From Mesorhizobium loti (GTDB lineage: Bacteria > Pseudomonadota > Alphaproteobacteria > Rhizobiales > Rhizobiaceae): a stretch of 64,000 bases of DNA. Shown here piece by piece: positions 39,018 through 47,881 of the stretch. The notes beneath the pieces are model-generated. The model was not told the origin of the DNA, searched no databases, and worked only from the letters and a program-made list of their open reading frames with translations. Position 1 is the first letter of the stretch. The number at the start of each line of letters is the position of its first letter. The stretch spans positions 415,995 to 479,994 of the forward strand of contig NZ_PJRO01000003.1 of assembly GCF_002858745.1 (NCBI RefSeq), given 5' to 3'. Position numbers and translations under genes: made by a program.

Positions 39018-39995
39018 ATGCGCCGCCTGAACCAGGCCATGTCCACGCTGACGGGCCGCGAGCTTATCCTGCTCGCGGCATGCGTGGCCATAACCATCGC
39101 ATTTGCGTCCGCGTCACCGGTGTTCGCCACGCCGGAGAACGCTGCGACCATCATGCGCAACAGCGTCGAGCTGCTGCTGATCGGTCTTGGCATGACGCTG
39201 TTGCTTGCGATGGGCGGCATCGACGTTTCGATCGGTGTCGTCATGGGGCTGGCTGCCATCGCCGTCGGCCGCGCCCTCGGCGCGGACCTCGATCCGGCCC
39301 TTGCAACCGTGATCGGGCCTTTGACGGGCGCGCTGCTCGGCCTCGTGACGGCGGCGGTCGTGGTACTCGGCCGCATCCCGGCCATCGTCGGCACGCTCGG
39401 CCTGCTCGGCATCTATCGCACGGCCATCTTCGTCGTGCTGGGCGGACAATGGCTTTCCGGCCTGCCGACTAGCCTCACCGAGATACTCGGTGCCAGCCTT
39501 GCTGGCGTCCCGCTTTCCTTCTGGATGATCGCCCTGGCCTACCTCGCCGTGTGGCTTGCCTTGCGGCGCACATCCTTCGGCCTGCACCTGCTTGCCATCG
39601 GCAATTCGGAGGAAAAGGCGAGGCTCGCCGGCATCTCCGTGATCAAGGTCCGTTTTGCGGCCTTCATCATCAGCGGCATGCTGGCCGGGCTCGCAGCGAC
39701 GTTTTATGTCGCGACCTACAGGAACGTGGAAATGAGCACCGGCAGCACGCTGGCACTCGACGCGATCGCAGCGGTTGTGATGGGCGGGACGAGCATTCTG
39801 GGCGGACGCTGCTCCCTCATCGGAACCGTGCTCGGGGTGCTTCTGTTGCGTATCCTGCAGAACGGTCTCCTGCTGATCGGGGTGCCGTCGCTCTGGCAGA
39901 CGGTCGTCACCGGCGGTTTGCTGATCGCTGTGCTCAGCCTCGAAGTCCTGGCCGGTCGTTTGTCTTTCTCGAAACTGGGATGGGCCGGCAGATGA
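39018..39995 (+). CDS. Ribose/AI-2-class ABC importer permease 1
   Basis: The 325-residue inner-membrane protein has eight to ten hydrophobic helices and the family motif MGGIDVSIGVVMGLAAIA near the first third, plus VVMGGTSILGGRCSLIGTVLG late. It is 13 bp from the binding-protein gene and overlaps permease 2 by 4 bp. Confidence 0.9.
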   Translation: MRRLNQAMSTLTGRELILLAACVAITIAFASASPVFATPENAATIMRNSVELLLIGLGMTLLLAMGGIDVSIGVVMGLAAIAVGRALGADLDPALATVIGPLTGALLGLVTAAVVVLGRIPAIVGTLGLLGIYRTAIFVVLGGQWLSGLPTSLTEILGASLAGVPLSFWMIALAYLAVWLALRRTSFGLHLLAIGNSEEKARLAGISVIKVRFAAFIISGMLAGLAATFYVATYRNVEMSTGSTLALDAIAAVVMGGTSILGGRCSLIGTVLGVLLLRILQNGLLLIGVPSLWQTVVTGGLLIAVLSLEVLAGRLSFSKLGWAGR

Positions 39996-40948
39996 GCCGC
40001 TTGCGCAGTCTTCACGGGCCGGCGCTGGTGCTGGCGATCCTCGCCGCCTTATGGGTGGTGGTCCTTGGCGGCTTATTCGTGCTTAAGCCGACGGCCCTGA
40101 GTGTGGCGACAGTCACGACCGTCCTCCAGTTCTCGACGATCCTGGCTCTCGCCGCGCTCGGCCAGGCGCTGGTCATCCTTGCCGGCGGCGCCGGCATCGA
40201 CCTTTCGGTCGGCGGCAGCGTGTCCCTTTCGGCGATCCTCGCCATGCTGGCGCTCAAGGCTGGCATGCCACCGGTGCTGCTGCCGGTCGCCTGCATCGTT
40301 GCGGGGTTGCTGCTTGGCCTTTTCAACGGCCTGCTTGTCACACGGCTCGCTATCCTGCCGCTGATTGCCACACTGGGAACCTTCTTTGCCTATTCCGGCC
40401 TGGCGCTGGCGCTGACCGGCGGTGCACCCCAACCCGGCGTGCCGCAATGGCTGCTGCCATGGGGGCGCGGCACCATGGGTGGCGTGCCGCTGCCATTCGT
40501 CTCGGCAGCCTTACCCGCCTTTGTGCTGGCCGGCATCGTGCTTGTCTTCACCGCCTGGGGGCGCTGGATCTATGCCATGGGCTTCAATGAACGGTCGGCG
40601 CGTCTCGTCGGCATTCCGGTCGATCGCACGCGTCTCATTCTCTACGGACTGAGCGGAATGCTCGCCGGCGTGGCGGCGCTGGTGTCGCTGGCGTGGTTCG
40701 GCAGCGGACGGCCCAATATCGGCCAGAACCTCGAGCTGGAATCGCTGACCGCGGCCATGCTCGGCGGTATAGCCATCTTCGGCGGTCGCGGCGGCGTCGG
40801 CGGCGTACTCGCCGCCGTGGTGCTGCTGGTCACCCTTAAAACCGGGCTGTTGCAGCTCAACGTCAACACGGTCTGGCAAGTCGGCATCGTCGGCGCGCTG
40901 CTGATCTTCGTGCTCCTCGCCGACCGCCTTTCACACCGCTGGAGATGA
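39992..40948 (+). CDS. Ribose/AI-2-class ABC importer permease 2
   Basis: The 318-residue permease is a paralog of the preceding one, with AGGAGIDLSVGGSVSLSAIL and MLGGIAIFGGRGGVGGVLAA as family motifs. The ATG overlaps the previous stop (ATGA), so translation is coupled; an ATG four codons earlier is possible. The two permeases probably form a heterodimer. Confidence 0.9.
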   Translation: MSRLRSLHGPALVLAILAALWVVVLGGLFVLKPTALSVATVTTVLQFSTILALAALGQALVILAGGAGIDLSVGGSVSLSAILAMLALKAGMPPVLLPVACIVAGLLLGLFNGLLVTRLAILPLIATLGTFFAYSGLALALTGGAPQPGVPQWLLPWGRGTMGGVPLPFVSAALPAFVLAGIVLVFTAWGRWIYAMGFNERSARLVGIPVDRTRLILYGLSGMLAGVAALVSLAWFGSGRPNIGQNLELESLTAAMLGGIAIFGGRGGVGGVLAAVVLLVTLKTGLLQLNVNTVWQVGIVGALLIFVLLADRLSHRWR

Positions 40949-40951
40949 TTG

Positions 40952-42268
40952 ATGGCGTCCCTCGAAGAAAGAATTGCTGAACAGGTGGAAGCGCGGAGCG
41001 ACCGTATCGTCGAGACGCTGAGTACACTGATTTCCTTCCCCTCGATCGTCATGTCCGACCCGACCAAGGCCGGCCCCGGCGAACGCGATTGCCAGCTCTA
41101 CCTGCAGAAACGGCTGGAGACGCTCGGCTTCACCACCGACCTGTGGGATCCGGACGGGCCGGCACTCTATGAGAAGTACAAGGGGCGTCCCGGCGCCAAC
41201 AAGGGACGCACCTTCGAGGGCCGTCCCAATCTGGGTGGGACGCTGAAAGGCACCGGCGGCGGCAAGTCGATCATGCTGACCGGCCATATCGATGTCGTGC
41301 CGCCAGGCGCGCGCGAGCACTGGCAGACCGATCCATTCGAGCCCATTCTGAAGGACGGCTTCCTGCATGGCCGCGGCACGGTCGACATGAAAGGCGGTGT
41401 CGCCTGCATGCTGATGGCGATCGAGATCCTGAAGGAGCTCGACATCCCTCTTTCCGGCGATGTCGTCTTCACCACGGTGGTCGACGAGGAGATTGGCGGC
41501 ATGGGCTCGCTCGCCATGGTCGATCGCGGTTTCCACGCCGATGCCGGCATCATGACCGAACCGACCGCCAACCGGATCGCGCCGTTGTGCCATGGCATCC
41601 TGTGGGGGCGCATCATCCTCGACGGCATCGGTGGCCACGCCGAATTGACACCCAACGCATGGTACTCGAGCGGCCCCGTCGACGCGGTACAACTCTGCCG
41701 GCAGATGCTGGACGGCATCGACATCCTCAACCGCCGCTGGATGTTCGACCCCAAGAAGACGCATCCGCTCATGGACATGCCGAACCAGATTATGGTGACG
41801 CAGATCAATGCCGGCGAGCACCCTTCGTCGACCGCCGGCCGCGCCGAGATCATCATCGACGCCCAGTACCTGCCACATGAAAAGGACGAGTTCGCCCTGG
41901 GCGGCAAGGTGAAACGCGAGATCGAAGAACACGTCGCCAATGTGTGCCAGGCCGACCCCTATCTGCGCGCCCATCCGGCGCGGGTGGAATGGATTCTCGA
42001 CGCGGACTGCGCCGAAGTGCCTGCCGATCATCCTTTCGTACAGACCTTCCAGAGCGCGGTCGGCGTCGCCAGGCTGTCGCCGAAACTGTCTGGCTTCGGC
42101 GCGCACAGTGATATCGGCCTGCCGACGGGGCTCGGCAACACGCCAACCGTCAATTTCGGACCAGGCGATCCGGCACAGTCGCATCAACCCAACGAGCGCG
42201 TCTCCGTTCGCGACCTCATCGACTGCACAAAAGCCATCGCGCTGACCGTCCATCGCTGGTGCCGATAG
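40952..42268 (+). CDS. M20 family ArgE/DapE-type deacylase
   Basis: The 438-residue cytoplasmic metallohydrolase has the metal-site motifs of ArgE/DapE/ACY1 enzymes: LTGHIDVVPPG, GRGTVDMKGGVACM, VVDEEIGGMGS, IMTEPTANR and SHQPNERVSV. It starts three bases after the permease 2 stop and ends the LacI-controlled operon, so it likely hydrolyses an amide in the imported compound. Together with the ThuA-like gene this suggests an amide-bearing sugar or N-acyl amino compound. The exact substrate is unknown. Confidence 0.88.
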   Translation: MASLEERIAEQVEARSDRIVETLSTLISFPSIVMSDPTKAGPGERDCQLYLQKRLETLGFTTDLWDPDGPALYEKYKGRPGANKGRTFEGRPNLGGTLKGTGGGKSIMLTGHIDVVPPGAREHWQTDPFEPILKDGFLHGRGTVDMKGGVACMLMAIEILKELDIPLSGDVVFTTVVDEEIGGMGSLAMVDRGFHADAGIMTEPTANRIAPLCHGILWGRIILDGIGGHAELTPNAWYSSGPVDAVQLCRQMLDGIDILNRRWMFDPKKTHPLMDMPNQIMVTQINAGEHPSSTAGRAEIIIDAQYLPHEKDEFALGGKVKREIEEHVANVCQADPYLRAHPARVEWILDADCAEVPADHPFVQTFQSAVGVARLSPKLSGFGAHSDIGLPTGLGNTPTVNFGPGDPAQSHQPNERVSVRDLIDCTKAIALTVHRWCR

Positions 42269-42310
42269 AGAAAAACCACGATCGTCCTGGACCGCCGCGC
42301 CGTAAACAAC

Positions 42311-42337
42311 GCGTTCGCTACGCCGCGTAGCGAACGC
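42311..42337. terminator. Stem-loop at the convergent ends of the M20 gene and exoZ
   Basis: GCGTTCGCTACG and CGTAGCGAACGC form a perfect 12-bp stem with a 3-nt loop. It covers the exoZ stop codon and lies 43 bp past the M20 stop. There is no T-run, so its role as a bidirectional stop is a guess. Confidence 0.4.
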
Positions 42338-43319
42338 TGGCGCGGTGTCGCCGCGCCTTGAACCATGCGGCAATCGGTTTCTCCAGCAATTCGTGGCAGG
42401 CCAGTCCTGCCGCGGTTCCGGCGATCATCGACAGGACGAAGGCAGGCAGCGTCGGCAGGCCCAGCATACCACTCGCCTTGATGACGACTGAGATCGCGAT
42501 CGTGTGCCACAGATAGATCGAGTAGGAGGCATCGCCGAGGTAGGTCAGAGCCCGTACATGCCGTATACGGCCCGCCCTTTCGAGTGCCAGCACGCCGACA
42601 AGAAGCATGCCGGACAAGGGTCCGAGCGTAATGGGTCCGAAGGGAAGGTAGCCAAGTCCAACCAGGGCAAAGCCCGCGATCGATGCAAGGATCAGGGGAA
42701 TTCCCAATAGCGCCTGCGGCATTCGATGTGCCAGCCACAATTTTCCGATCGCGGCCCCGATCAGGAATTCCGCCATCAGCGGGCTTGTGTAGGTGCGCGG
42801 CACCGCGCCATCCGGCCGCAGGACCATGCCGAGACAGATCAGCACACCGAATACCAAGCCCAGGGCCACGAAGCGTTTCGCCGTCGGCAGGAACAGGACT
42901 GCTGCGAACAGAGCATAGAAAAACATCTCGTAATTCAGCGTCCAGCCCTGCACCAGCACCGGCCACGTGCCGCCATCGCTCGGCGACACATGCGGAATGA
43001 AGCCGAACGAACCGAAGACGTGAAAGGCGGTGAGCTTCATCTTGGGGAAGAGACCAGCCAGTCCTCCCGCCACCATAACCGCGGTCGCGATCCAGTAGAG
43101 CGGCACGATGCGTTCGATCCGCTCCCTCAGAAACGCCCCTGGCGACGGCTGCCGTGTCTCGGCCAGCAGCCACATGATGAAGCCTGAGACGACAAAGAAG
43201 ACATCGACGCCTGCTGCGCCAATGACGAAATGGCCTCCGGTGCGCTCGGCGGCATGAAAGACGACCACCCCCAGTGCCGCGACGGCCCGCAGATACTGGA
43301 TGCCGTAGAGTTTGTTCAT
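42318..43319 (-). CDS. exoZ: Acyltransferase 3 family, succinoglycan O-acetyltransferase type
   Basis: ExoZ adds acetyl groups to succinoglycan in S. meliloti. The 333-residue membrane protein opens with IQYLRAVAALGVVVFHAAER, which carries the conserved His and Arg region of the acyltransferase 3 family. The DVFFVVSGFIMW block follows, and then about ten helices. The ATG overlaps the exoQ stop by 4 bp. The order exoY-exoF-exoQ-exoZ is that of S. meliloti, which supports the name. Confidence 0.87.
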   Translation of the reverse strand: MNKLYGIQYLRAVAALGVVVFHAAERTGGHFVIGAAGVDVFFVVSGFIMWLLAETRQPSPGAFLRERIERIVPLYWIATAVMVAGGLAGLFPKMKLTAFHVFGSFGFIPHVSPSDGGTWPVLVQGWTLNYEMFFYALFAAVLFLPTAKRFVALGLVFGVLICLGMVLRPDGAVPRTYTSPLMAEFLIGAAIGKLWLAHRMPQALLGIPLILASIAGFALVGLGYLPFGPITLGPLSGMLLVGVLALERAGRIRHVRALTYLGDASYSIYLWHTIAISVVIKASGMLGLPTLPAFVLSMIAGTAAGLACHELLEKPIAAWFKARRHRASVRYAA

Positions 43320-44575
43320 GCCGCGCTCTGCCGCAGGAGGCGTGGGGCCGTCACGGTAGATGGGCTCCGCTGCGGCAGCACCAGCTTTCCTGCCGCGTAG
43401 TAGACCAGGAAGGAACCGACGACATAAGGATTGATGACATCCACCTCGACGAAGGAGCGGATCAGGAACATCACGGCGATGCCGAGCAAGGTGAAGGAAG
43501 CCGGATCCCGCCGTGCATCGATCAGGCGAAGCAGAAGGCCGAAGGGAACGCGCACCATCAGAACCGCAATGGCGAGAATGCCTGCAAAGCCGAGTTCCAC
43601 CAGCACTTCGATATAGGTGTTGTGGAAATGGAACCCGCTTCGGGAGCCGATATAGAACTCCTGCCACAACCGCTCGGCCTCTGAAAAACCTTGCACCCAG
43701 TAACCCTGGTACCCGGCGCCGAACCAGGGTGACTGCATGGCAGCCTCCCAACCCTGCTGCCAGAGATAGGTTCGGCCCGTAAGGGTGGAATCCTTGCCGA
43801 AGGCGCCAAGCACCGCATCGGCCGCGCCGAGATTGAGGGCAACAAAGATGAGAAGCAGGCCGAGCGTCATGCCGGCAACCAGTCCACCCTTACGGGCGGA
43901 CGGCGAAAACAGCATCGCGAGCTTCAGGCAGACGAGCATGGCGAGCGTCGCTGCTATGGCGAGCACCGAGGTGGCCGACTGTGAGGCGAGCAAGGTGTAG
44001 GCGCACAACAAGCCGCAGAAAGCCGCCAGCAATCGCCAAAGACCACGCTCATGCTGGATCGCGATCGCTGTGAAGGCGAAGTAGATGCCGAGTGATGAGA
44101 ACAGGCCGAGCTGGTTCTTCGACGAAAACGCGCCGACAAAACTGTAGGTGCCGTCGATCGGATCCAGATTGTACTGACCGAAGGCAATGGAAAACAGCAC
44201 GACCATAAGAATGCCACCCAGCGCACCGATATTGAGCGTGCGCACCGAAACAGTGCGCGCCGCGATCAGCGCGCAGACGACGTGGGACAGCAGCTGCACG
44301 CCTGCACGCGCAGTCACCCCCGGCGCCGCCGACCAGAACATCGAGACGCACGCCAGCACGGCAAAGGCGATGATCCAGAAAAAACGGCGATAGTCGCCCA
44401 GCGCCCGCTTGTAGTCGACCAACACCAGCGGTAGCCAGCAGGAATAGTAGGCTAGGATGGAAACCTGTCCGAAGCGGGTCGAGTACGCGAACACAAAGAT
44501 CGACACAGCAACCGCGCCGGCGCCGTACCAAAAATTGCGCTCGGGGTTCACAAGCAGTGCTTTGGCGATCTTCAT
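43316..44575 (-). CDS. exoQ: Succinoglycan polymerase-type O-antigen ligase/Wzy protein
   Basis: ExoQ is the inner-membrane protein needed to polymerise succinoglycan repeat units. The 419-residue product has ten or more hydrophobic helices and the Wzy/O-antigen ligase block GRTYLWQQGWEAAMQSPWFG, then HNTYIEVLVELG, in its large periplasmic loop. GGAG lies 7 nt before the ATG. It sits between exoF and exoZ. Confidence 0.87.
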   Translation of the reverse strand: MKIAKALLVNPERNFWYGAGAVAVSIFVFAYSTRFGQVSILAYYSCWLPLVLVDYKRALGDYRRFFWIIAFAVLACVSMFWSAAPGVTARAGVQLLSHVVCALIAARTVSVRTLNIGALGGILMVVLFSIAFGQYNLDPIDGTYSFVGAFSSKNQLGLFSSLGIYFAFTAIAIQHERGLWRLLAAFCGLLCAYTLLASQSATSVLAIAATLAMLVCLKLAMLFSPSARKGGLVAGMTLGLLLIFVALNLGAADAVLGAFGKDSTLTGRTYLWQQGWEAAMQSPWFGAGYQGYWVQGFSEAERLWQEFYIGSRSGFHFHNTYIEVLVELGFAGILAIAVLMVRVPFGLLLRLIDARRDPASFTLLGIAVMFLIRSFVEVDVINPYVVGSFLVYYAAGKLVLPQRSPSTVTAPRLLRQSAA

Positions 44576-44678
44576 GACATCGCTCCGCTACGGGCTATTT
44601 TTTGCCCGCATTTGATGGCTCCGCCCCTTGGCGACGCCGATCTGGCGGCCTTCATCCTATTCAGCCCTGGCTACCGTC

Positions 44679-45977
44679 TCAGTTGGACGTCACACGCGGA
44701 CCAGCGATCTCGATCTTGATCACGTCGCCGGGCAGTATCTGCGTGTTCTCGTCGGCCGCGGTTTCACCGGCCTTGCCGTCTTCGCCGGTCCGCACGATCG
44801 CGTAGCGGATGACTGGCTCGGCGCCATTGCTCGCGGTGCGTGCGGCATCCGGTGCCCGCGTCATCGCCTCGGTCATGAGACCTGAAAACATACCCATCTT
44901 GAAACCGAGTTCTTCAAGGTCGGCCTCTGTCTGCTGGCGGCTCTGGGCAACCTCGGTATCGCGATCATTTTGCAGCTTGGTCGCATCCTGCGTTGCCTTG
45001 GAGATATCCTGCTTGGCCCGTAGGCTGGCAGTTTCCAGATCGAGCACCTGGCCCTCCAGTTCAGCACTGGTCCGCTCGAGGTTCAGGATGCGCTGGTTGA
45101 CCACCAGACCCTTCTCGGCAAGGCCGCTGATGCTCTTCAGTTCTTCCTTCGACAGCTCCACCTGCCGGTTCTGCGTGACGATTTTCTTCGCCAGCGATTC
45201 GATCTCCGATTGCAGCAGCCTCTTCAGATCGTCCAGCGCCGTGAGCTGCAGGCGCAGGCGCTTTTCGCGGGCTTCCTTCAGTGCAATCTCGTCGCTCATC
45301 AGCTTGCGGCTGGCGTCGGTTTTGTTGAGCTCCTGGGGAAAGTCGATCTGATCCTTGTTTTCGGCCTCGGCGATCAGGCGCGCGCGACGTGCCAGCAGGC
45401 CATTCCGCTGGGCGACCAGGACATCGTAATTGCCTTGCGCCTGAATGAAATCGCGCACGCCGCCCTGTCCACCATTGTCGGAGCGACGCAGGCCGCCGGC
45501 GAGGCTCATCGCCTTCAACACCGTGAGCCCCGGCGCGTAAGGATATTTGCCGGGCGTCTGAACATCGCCGGCAAGGAAGACGGGGCGATATTCAGCGATT
45601 TCGACCGATGCTTCCGGCCGATCAGGCAGGCCAAGTTTCTGCTGCAGACCTGCGGCAATGGCTGTCGCCACTTCGGTCGTCGTTTTGCCCTTGACGTCGA
45701 GCTCGCCGACGAAGGGGAGTGAAACCTCTCCCGATGGGTTCACGCTATAGTCACCGCTGATGGTCGCCCAGTCGCGGACCGCACCCTCGGCGCTCTGCCA
45801 TTCGGCAACCCGAATGCGCAGTTTGTCCATCGCATCAAGCCGATAGCCATCGGCAGCCGTAGAGGCAAATGTTGCCATCAACATGAGGTTGATACAGATA
45901 ACGGCGCGGGTAAACAGCCGTACAGATAAAGCTGCTCTAATGTATCTCAAAGAAGGACGTCCTTTCTTATTAGACAT
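44679..45977 (-). CDS. exoF: Polysaccharide export outer-membrane-type protein (Wza/ExoF)
   Basis: ExoF helps move succinoglycan across the envelope. The 432-residue protein has an N-terminal signal or anchor (VICINLMLMATFASTAADG). The polysaccharide export domain follows (YRLDAMDKLRIRVAEW, SGEVSLPFVGELDV), then a SLBB-like strand region (FLAGDVQTPGKYPY). Residues about 190-365 are a long helical coiled coil rich in Glu, Lys and Gln. The C-terminus returns to a beta segment (ILPGDVIKIEI). Confidence 0.88.
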   Translation of the reverse strand: MSNKKGRPSLRYIRAALSVRLFTRAVICINLMLMATFASTAADGYRLDAMDKLRIRVAEWQSAEGAVRDWATISGDYSVNPSGEVSLPFVGELDVKGKTTTEVATAIAAGLQQKLGLPDRPEASVEIAEYRPVFLAGDVQTPGKYPYAPGLTVLKAMSLAGGLRRSDNGGQGGVRDFIQAQGNYDVLVAQRNGLLARRARLIAEAENKDQIDFPQELNKTDASRKLMSDEIALKEAREKRLRLQLTALDDLKRLLQSEIESLAKKIVTQNRQVELSKEELKSISGLAEKGLVVNQRILNLERTSAELEGQVLDLETASLRAKQDISKATQDATKLQNDRDTEVAQSRQQTEADLEELGFKMGMFSGLMTEAMTRAPDAARTASNGAEPVIRYAIVRTGEDGKAGETAADENTQILPGDVIKIEIAGPRVTSN

Positions 45978-46025
45978 CAATCAGAAGCATCGGAGAAAAG
46001 CGTCCCATCCGCCGGCGGCAATACC

Positions 46026-46703
46026 TTAATAACTGCCACGCGACGAGAATACTGCTGGAACCGTGCGGACGAGAATCTTCAGATCGAAGACGAACGACCA
46101 GTTCTCGACATAGTGCTGGTCAAAGGCGACACGGGCGCCATAAGAAACATTGTTACGGCCACTAACCTGCCAGAGGCCGGTGAGACCCGGACGTGATTGC
46201 AGATAATATTCCGCCGCACTGCCGTAGAGCTCGAGCTCATCCTTCACCACAGGACGCGGACCGACAAAGCTCATTTCGCCGCGCAGGATATTGATGATCT
46301 GCGGCAGTTCGTCGAGGCTGAGCTTGCGCAGGACTGCACCGACACGGGTTACGCGGGGATCGTTCTGCAGTTTGCGGGTGGCATTCCATTCTTCGCGTTC
46401 TTGTGGGTTGCTGGCCAGATGCGCGGCCAGCACCTCATCGCCATTCTCCACCATCGTGCGGAACTTCCAACATCGGAACACCGTCCCATTGCGACCGATT
46501 CGTCGGTGGCCATAAACGATGCTTCCGCCATCGGTGGTTTTGACCAGCACCGCCAGCATCAGCAGCAGCGGGCTGAGCAGGGCAATGCCAGCCAATGCGC
46601 CTAAAATGTCGAACCCCCGCTTGATTACGCCGCCGATTGCGGGAGGGGTCCCCTCGTCCGGCTGGCATGACAATCCATTGGCCAATCTGGCGGCGTCTCT
46701 CAT
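46026..46703 (-). CDS. exoY: Undecaprenyl-phosphate sugar transferase, first step of succinoglycan assembly
   Basis: ExoY puts galactose-1-phosphate on the lipid carrier to start the repeat unit. The 225-residue protein has one membrane helix (FDILGALAGIALLSPLLLML) and the bacterial sugar transferase core: GRNGTVFRCWKFRTMV, LRKLSLDELPQIINILRGEM, SFVGPRPV and SRPGLTGLWQVSGRN. I chose the ATG with GGAG 7 nt upstream. It begins the exoYFQZ operon, opposite exoX. Confidence 0.93.
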   Translation of the reverse strand: MRDAARLANGLSCQPDEGTPPAIGGVIKRGFDILGALAGIALLSPLLLMLAVLVKTTDGGSIVYGHRRIGRNGTVFRCWKFRTMVENGDEVLAAHLASNPQEREEWNATRKLQNDPRVTRVGAVLRKLSLDELPQIINILRGEMSFVGPRPVVKDELELYGSAAEYYLQSRPGLTGLWQVSGRNNVSYGARVAFDQHYVENWSFVFDLKILVRTVPAVFSSRGSY

Positions 46704-47321
46704 TTTGCTGCTCCGCAAAAAATGGTCAGGTCAACGATGCTGCATCGCAGCATGCGAACAATAGAGGGCTGGATATGTCACCTCTATGATGAAAATCGGT
46801 CGCAAAAACGAGACGGCAGTCATATTTTGTAACGAATCGAAACATTGCGGGTCGCCATATGTTCGAACCCCGTATGAAATCTCACTTTTGTGCTTGATTT
46901 CCTTTATCTTTTCAATATTAAACTATAAAAATCACGACACATTTCGGTATTTATCAAATTGTATTTTGTTTCCGCATGAAAGCACCGTGAAGATAACCAA
47001 TAGTGCTAAAATAACGCAGACGACATCACTTGAGCTTTTGCAGCCGCAACCGCAAGCACCAACCTGTTGCATTAATATCTCCAGCGGACCCAAGGTAAAT
47101 TCCGGGCTCGGAAGTGACGCGACGGCGTGTTGCGTAGTGTTGCCGAAATTCCTATATTTAAGGATGTGCGGGCAAATGGGAAATCAGGGCTTCAAGCTTG
47201 GAAGAAAGCGAGTCTAGATTTCCTCAGCTGAGGTGTAAGACCAGCGCCCGTCATGGCGGGAGACAGGTTTTGCCCAAGCGTTTCAACACGACACAAAATC
47301 AGAACGACAGGAAAGGATAAG
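46704..47321. promoter_or_regulatory. AT-rich divergent control region between exoY and exoX
   Basis: This gap of 618 bp is far richer in A and T than the rest of the window, above all at 46860-47050 (runs such as CAATATTAAACTATAAAAATC). An open frame of 143 codons at 46786-47217 shows no family motif and is probably chance. In rhizobia the exoX-exoY gap is where MucR/ChvI-type regulators act; that is inferred here. Confidence 0.6.
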
Positions 47322-47618
47322 ATGTCCTTTCTGTTATTCCTTCGTGGTTTTGTCGCTGTGTTGGTTGCATTCGCCGTAGCAAGCTATGCGATTACTCAAT
47401 CGGCTTGGATAACTTTCATCCAGACGCTGATTTGCGCGGTTATCATTCAGGTTGGATATTTCATCGCCATTCTGTTCATGGTGTGGCGCTCCGGCGAAGC
47501 CAGAAATCGCGGCGAAACTCTCGCCCGTAGCGAAAATACCGCCGTTTCCGCCAAGGATATCCCGGCGAAAGGCGAAACCGCGCAACTGCCAGGTGTAGGA
47601 CGCTCACCTCTTCCATAG
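47322..47618 (+). CDS. exoX: Exopolysaccharide production repressor (ExoX family)
   Basis: ExoX is a small inner-membrane protein that damps succinoglycan synthesis, probably by acting on ExoY. The product has 98 residues, the size recalled for S. meliloti ExoX. Two membrane helices are clear (FLRGFVAVLVAFAVASYAI and IQTLICAVIIQVGYFIAILF), followed by a polar tail. GAAAGG lies before the ATG. Its place divergent from exoY, between exoY and exoU, is that of S. meliloti. A repeat starts at its stop codon. Confidence 0.85.
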   Translation: MSFLLFLRGFVAVLVAFAVASYAITQSAWITFIQTLICAVIIQVGYFIAILFMVWRSGEARNRGETLARSENTAVSAKDIPAKGETAQLPGVGRSPLP

Positions 47619-47714
47619 CGCAATTCCAGGAAAAGTGTGTTTTTCCGTCCGGAATTGCGTAGAAACAAAGAGTTAGAGTGTTTCCGCGGTTCCGTGAAAA
47701 CGGAAACGCTCTAG
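47617..47714. repeat. Rhizobial two-palindrome repeat, copy R4
   Basis: The first palindrome runs from CGCAATTCC (47619-47627) to GGAATTGCG (47651-47659). The linker TAGAAACAAAGAGTTAGAGTG follows, then the second stem TTTCCG...CGGAAACGCTCTAG. It shares orientation and nearly all bases with R3. It begins in the exoX stop codon. Confidence 0.85.
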
Positions 47715-47881
47715 GGATTTCGGCTGCCAGGAAACCGGACAGCCTCCAGACGCAAGCTGTCATCAAATCGCCTTGCGTTTCTGCGAACAGGCAGCCACGG
47801 CACAGGATCGTGGCAACACGCCACAAATCGGGCATGGGGACACATCAGCTGCAAGCAAGCGGCCACAATCGGAGTGTGGAG

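Noticed and set aside
39551..39991. Upstream extension of permease 2
   Set aside because: It lies within permease 1 in another frame and does not resemble a membrane protein.
42318..43751. Longer 477-codon reading of exoZ
   Set aside because: The upstream part lies inside exoQ in another frame; the ATG at 43319 overlaps the exoQ stop and opens with the family's own N-terminus.
46786..47217. 143-codon open frame in the exoX-exoY gap
   Set aside because: It has no family motif, lies in AT-rich control DNA and has a composition unlike neighbouring genes.
47678..47881. N-terminal extension of exoU reading FPRFRENGNALG
   Set aside because: These codons are the palindromic repeat R4, not protein; homology begins at the ATG with a ribosome binding site at 47882.
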